Source: an uncultured Bacteroidales bacterium
Lineage (GTDB): Bacteria; Bacteroidota; Bacteroidia; Bacteroidales; UBA932
Length of the DNA: 7,057 nt
Assembly (NCBI GenBank): GCA_905235775.1
Contig: CAJOMY010000094.1
Span: 1-7,057, forward strand
Direction: 5' to 3'
Part shown: positions 6,752-7,057 of the stretch, piece by piece
How positions within the stretch are numbered: position 1 is the stretch's first letter
How the letters are laid out: each line of letters starts with the position of its first letter
Made by a program: the position numbers and the translations under genes
Notes under the pieces: model-generated
Seen by the model: the letters and a program-made list of their open reading frames with translations, nothing else
What the model was told of the DNA's origin: nothing
Database searches by the model: none

Positions 6752-6949
6752 TTCCTCGGTGCCGGAAACGAACGGTACGAAACTTTTGAGGTAGTACTTC
6801 GTCTTCCCGGCATCTTTTCCAGACGCAACCGCTTTCGGATATATGCTGAGGATCTTCTCGATCGGCTTGCCGAGACCGTCGAACTCCGAAAGTTGGTATT
6901 GGGTGTTCGGATCCTTGAAGATTGCGTCGATTACTTCTTTGGTCGTCAT
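6110..6949 (-). CDS. HsdR-N-like restriction nuclease domain protein, 3'-truncated (likely methylase fusion)
   Basis: The ATG at 6949 gives a 279-residue frame whose first ~231 residues form a type I restriction enzyme R N-terminal-like domain. The start is supported by a Shine-Dalgarno AAGGAG (6964-6959) nine bases upstream. The domain shows NPEEIVRQLWVYKLIH (77-92), then GTKAADIIVY with D119, and IIIECKKPKRKDGIEQLKSY with E136 and K138. Together these fit the PD-(D/E)XK nuclease core. VWSNG (162-166) and the LEELVLADSG helix (220-229) follow. From memory, relatives continue past this helix into a long protein, often an N6-adenine DNA methylase. Here residues 232-279 are antisense to atpG (6110-6256) and are not native. 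Composition looks less GC-rich than the ATP synthase genes. The role is inferred as DNA restriction-modification or defence. Confidence 0.8.
   Translation of the reverse strand: MTTKEVIDAIFKDPNTQYQLSEFDGLGKPIEKILSIYPKAVASGKDAGKTKYYLKSFVPFVSGTEELQVYVDGGKANPEEIVRQLWVYKLIHQYRYSKDEIGLEVPVSFGTEVGTKAADIIVYTSDVKDTPKIIIECKKPKRKDGIEQLKSYMNAKGAPVAVWSNGQDSIILYRPYPNNYEDTLSDIPAKGQAPKDVLNSSRTLSQLKQEFNFRHIIEQLEELVLADSGKNFREGALIRPHSFDGLLRLAELGGSDEFHRRSDLQRTADRIDPVFDLPK
6257..6271. other. Junction between atpG and the convergent restriction-type gene
   Basis: Reading from the left, the gamma family pattern holds through about the codons for AEIL(A) (6251-6265). Reading from the right on the other strand, the restriction gene pattern LVLADSGKN holds down to about 6257. 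The two homologies thus overlap by roughly 9-15 bases, which could be short shared sequence at a join. No insertion sequence, inverted terminal repeats, direct target duplication or integrase gene is visible at the point. The exact boundary is uncertain by about 10 bases on either side. Confidence 0.65.
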
Positions 6950-6958
6950 TCTTATTGT

Positions 6959-6964
6959 CTCCTT
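6959..6964 (-). promoter_or_regulatory. Strong Shine-Dalgarno of the restriction-type gene
   Basis: On the - strand, AAGGAG ends nine bases before the ATG at 6949, which fixes this as the start. None of the ATP synthase genes in the window has a comparable site; their leaders are A/T-rich, as usual in Bacteroidota. The contrast is suggestive of a different origin for this part of the window but does not prove it. Confidence 0.65.
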
Positions 6965-6975
6965 GTATCACTGGT

Positions 6976-7056
6976 TCAAATTCTCTGCATGATCGACGGG
7001 ATGAACGTCACGTCCATCTTGGTGACGGCACAGTAGTACCGATAGAGATCGAAAGT
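6976..7056 (-). CDS. C-terminal fragment of an unidentified gene (partial)
   Basis: On the - strand, a frame open from the window edge ends at TGA (6978-6976). Its 26 residues start TFDLYRYYCAVTKMDVTFIP and finish SIMQRI. It lies 26 bases upstream of the restriction-type gene on the same strand, so the two are likely co-transcribed, and it could be another part of a restriction or defence locus. The fragment is too short for me to recognise the family. The other two frames on this strand give less protein-like sequence, but a chance open frame of this length cannot be excluded. Confidence 0.45.
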   Translation of the reverse strand, partial: TFDLYRYYCAVTKMDVTFIPSIMQRI

Positions 7057-7057
7057 G

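Noticed and set aside
6104..6949. The overlap read as a genuine antisense gene pair or a new gamma-restriction fusion system
   Set aside because: Each frame shows family resemblance only on its own side of the junction and becomes the mirror of the other gene beyond it. That is a join of two truncated genes, not a designed overlap or fusion.

Overview
The window is almost entirely one F-type (F1Fo) ATP synthase operon on the + strand, in the order atpD-atpC-atpB-atpE-atpF-atpH-atpA-atpG. This order, with beta and epsilon placed before the Fo genes, is characteristic of Bacteroidota. Three other features point the same way: AtpB has a long N-terminal leader and extracytoplasmic extension, epsilon is short with only its beta-sandwich domain, and the operon genes have A/T-rich leaders without good Shine-Dalgarno sequences. 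The operon is visibly GC-rich, which suggests a higher-GC member of Bacteroidales. I cannot name a genus.

Layout: positions 2-46 look like the tail of an unidentified gene ending in a Lys/Arg-rich, AT-hook-like sequence. Positions 47-398 hold no convincing gene. Just before atpD there are two perfect 12-bp palindromes (333-344 and 351-362), the second overlapping a weak -7-like promoter element. Positions 399-6091 encode beta, epsilon, a, c, b, delta and alpha, all intact, with gaps of 4-13 bases and one ATGA overlap (atpC/atpB). Together these supply the F1 catalytic head (alpha, beta), the stator (b, delta), the c-ring and the a-subunit proton channel. Catalytic and ion-binding residues are in place in every subunit, so nothing suggests decay of the machine up to this point. 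The c subunit looks proton-type.

The rotor shaft gene, atpG, starts normally at 6104 but matches the gamma family only for about 53-56 codons. Near 6257-6271 the sequence switches to the antisense strand of a different gene. That gene is a - strand reading frame beginning at 6949 whose first ~231 residues form a type I restriction HsdR-N-like PD-(D/E)XK nuclease domain. It is of the kind usually followed by more protein, commonly an N6-adenine methylase domain. It is cut at the same point and runs on for 48 meaningless residues antisense to atpG. A further - strand gene tail lies at 6976-7056. The nuclease gene has a strong Shine-Dalgarno and looks less GC-rich than the operon.

The main point of interest is therefore the junction: two unrelated convergent genes are truncated at one spot with no insertion sequence or target duplication visible. 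A chimeric assembly join is the simplest explanation, and a real rearrangement that destroys atpG is the alternative. I found no convincing new biological system in the window.
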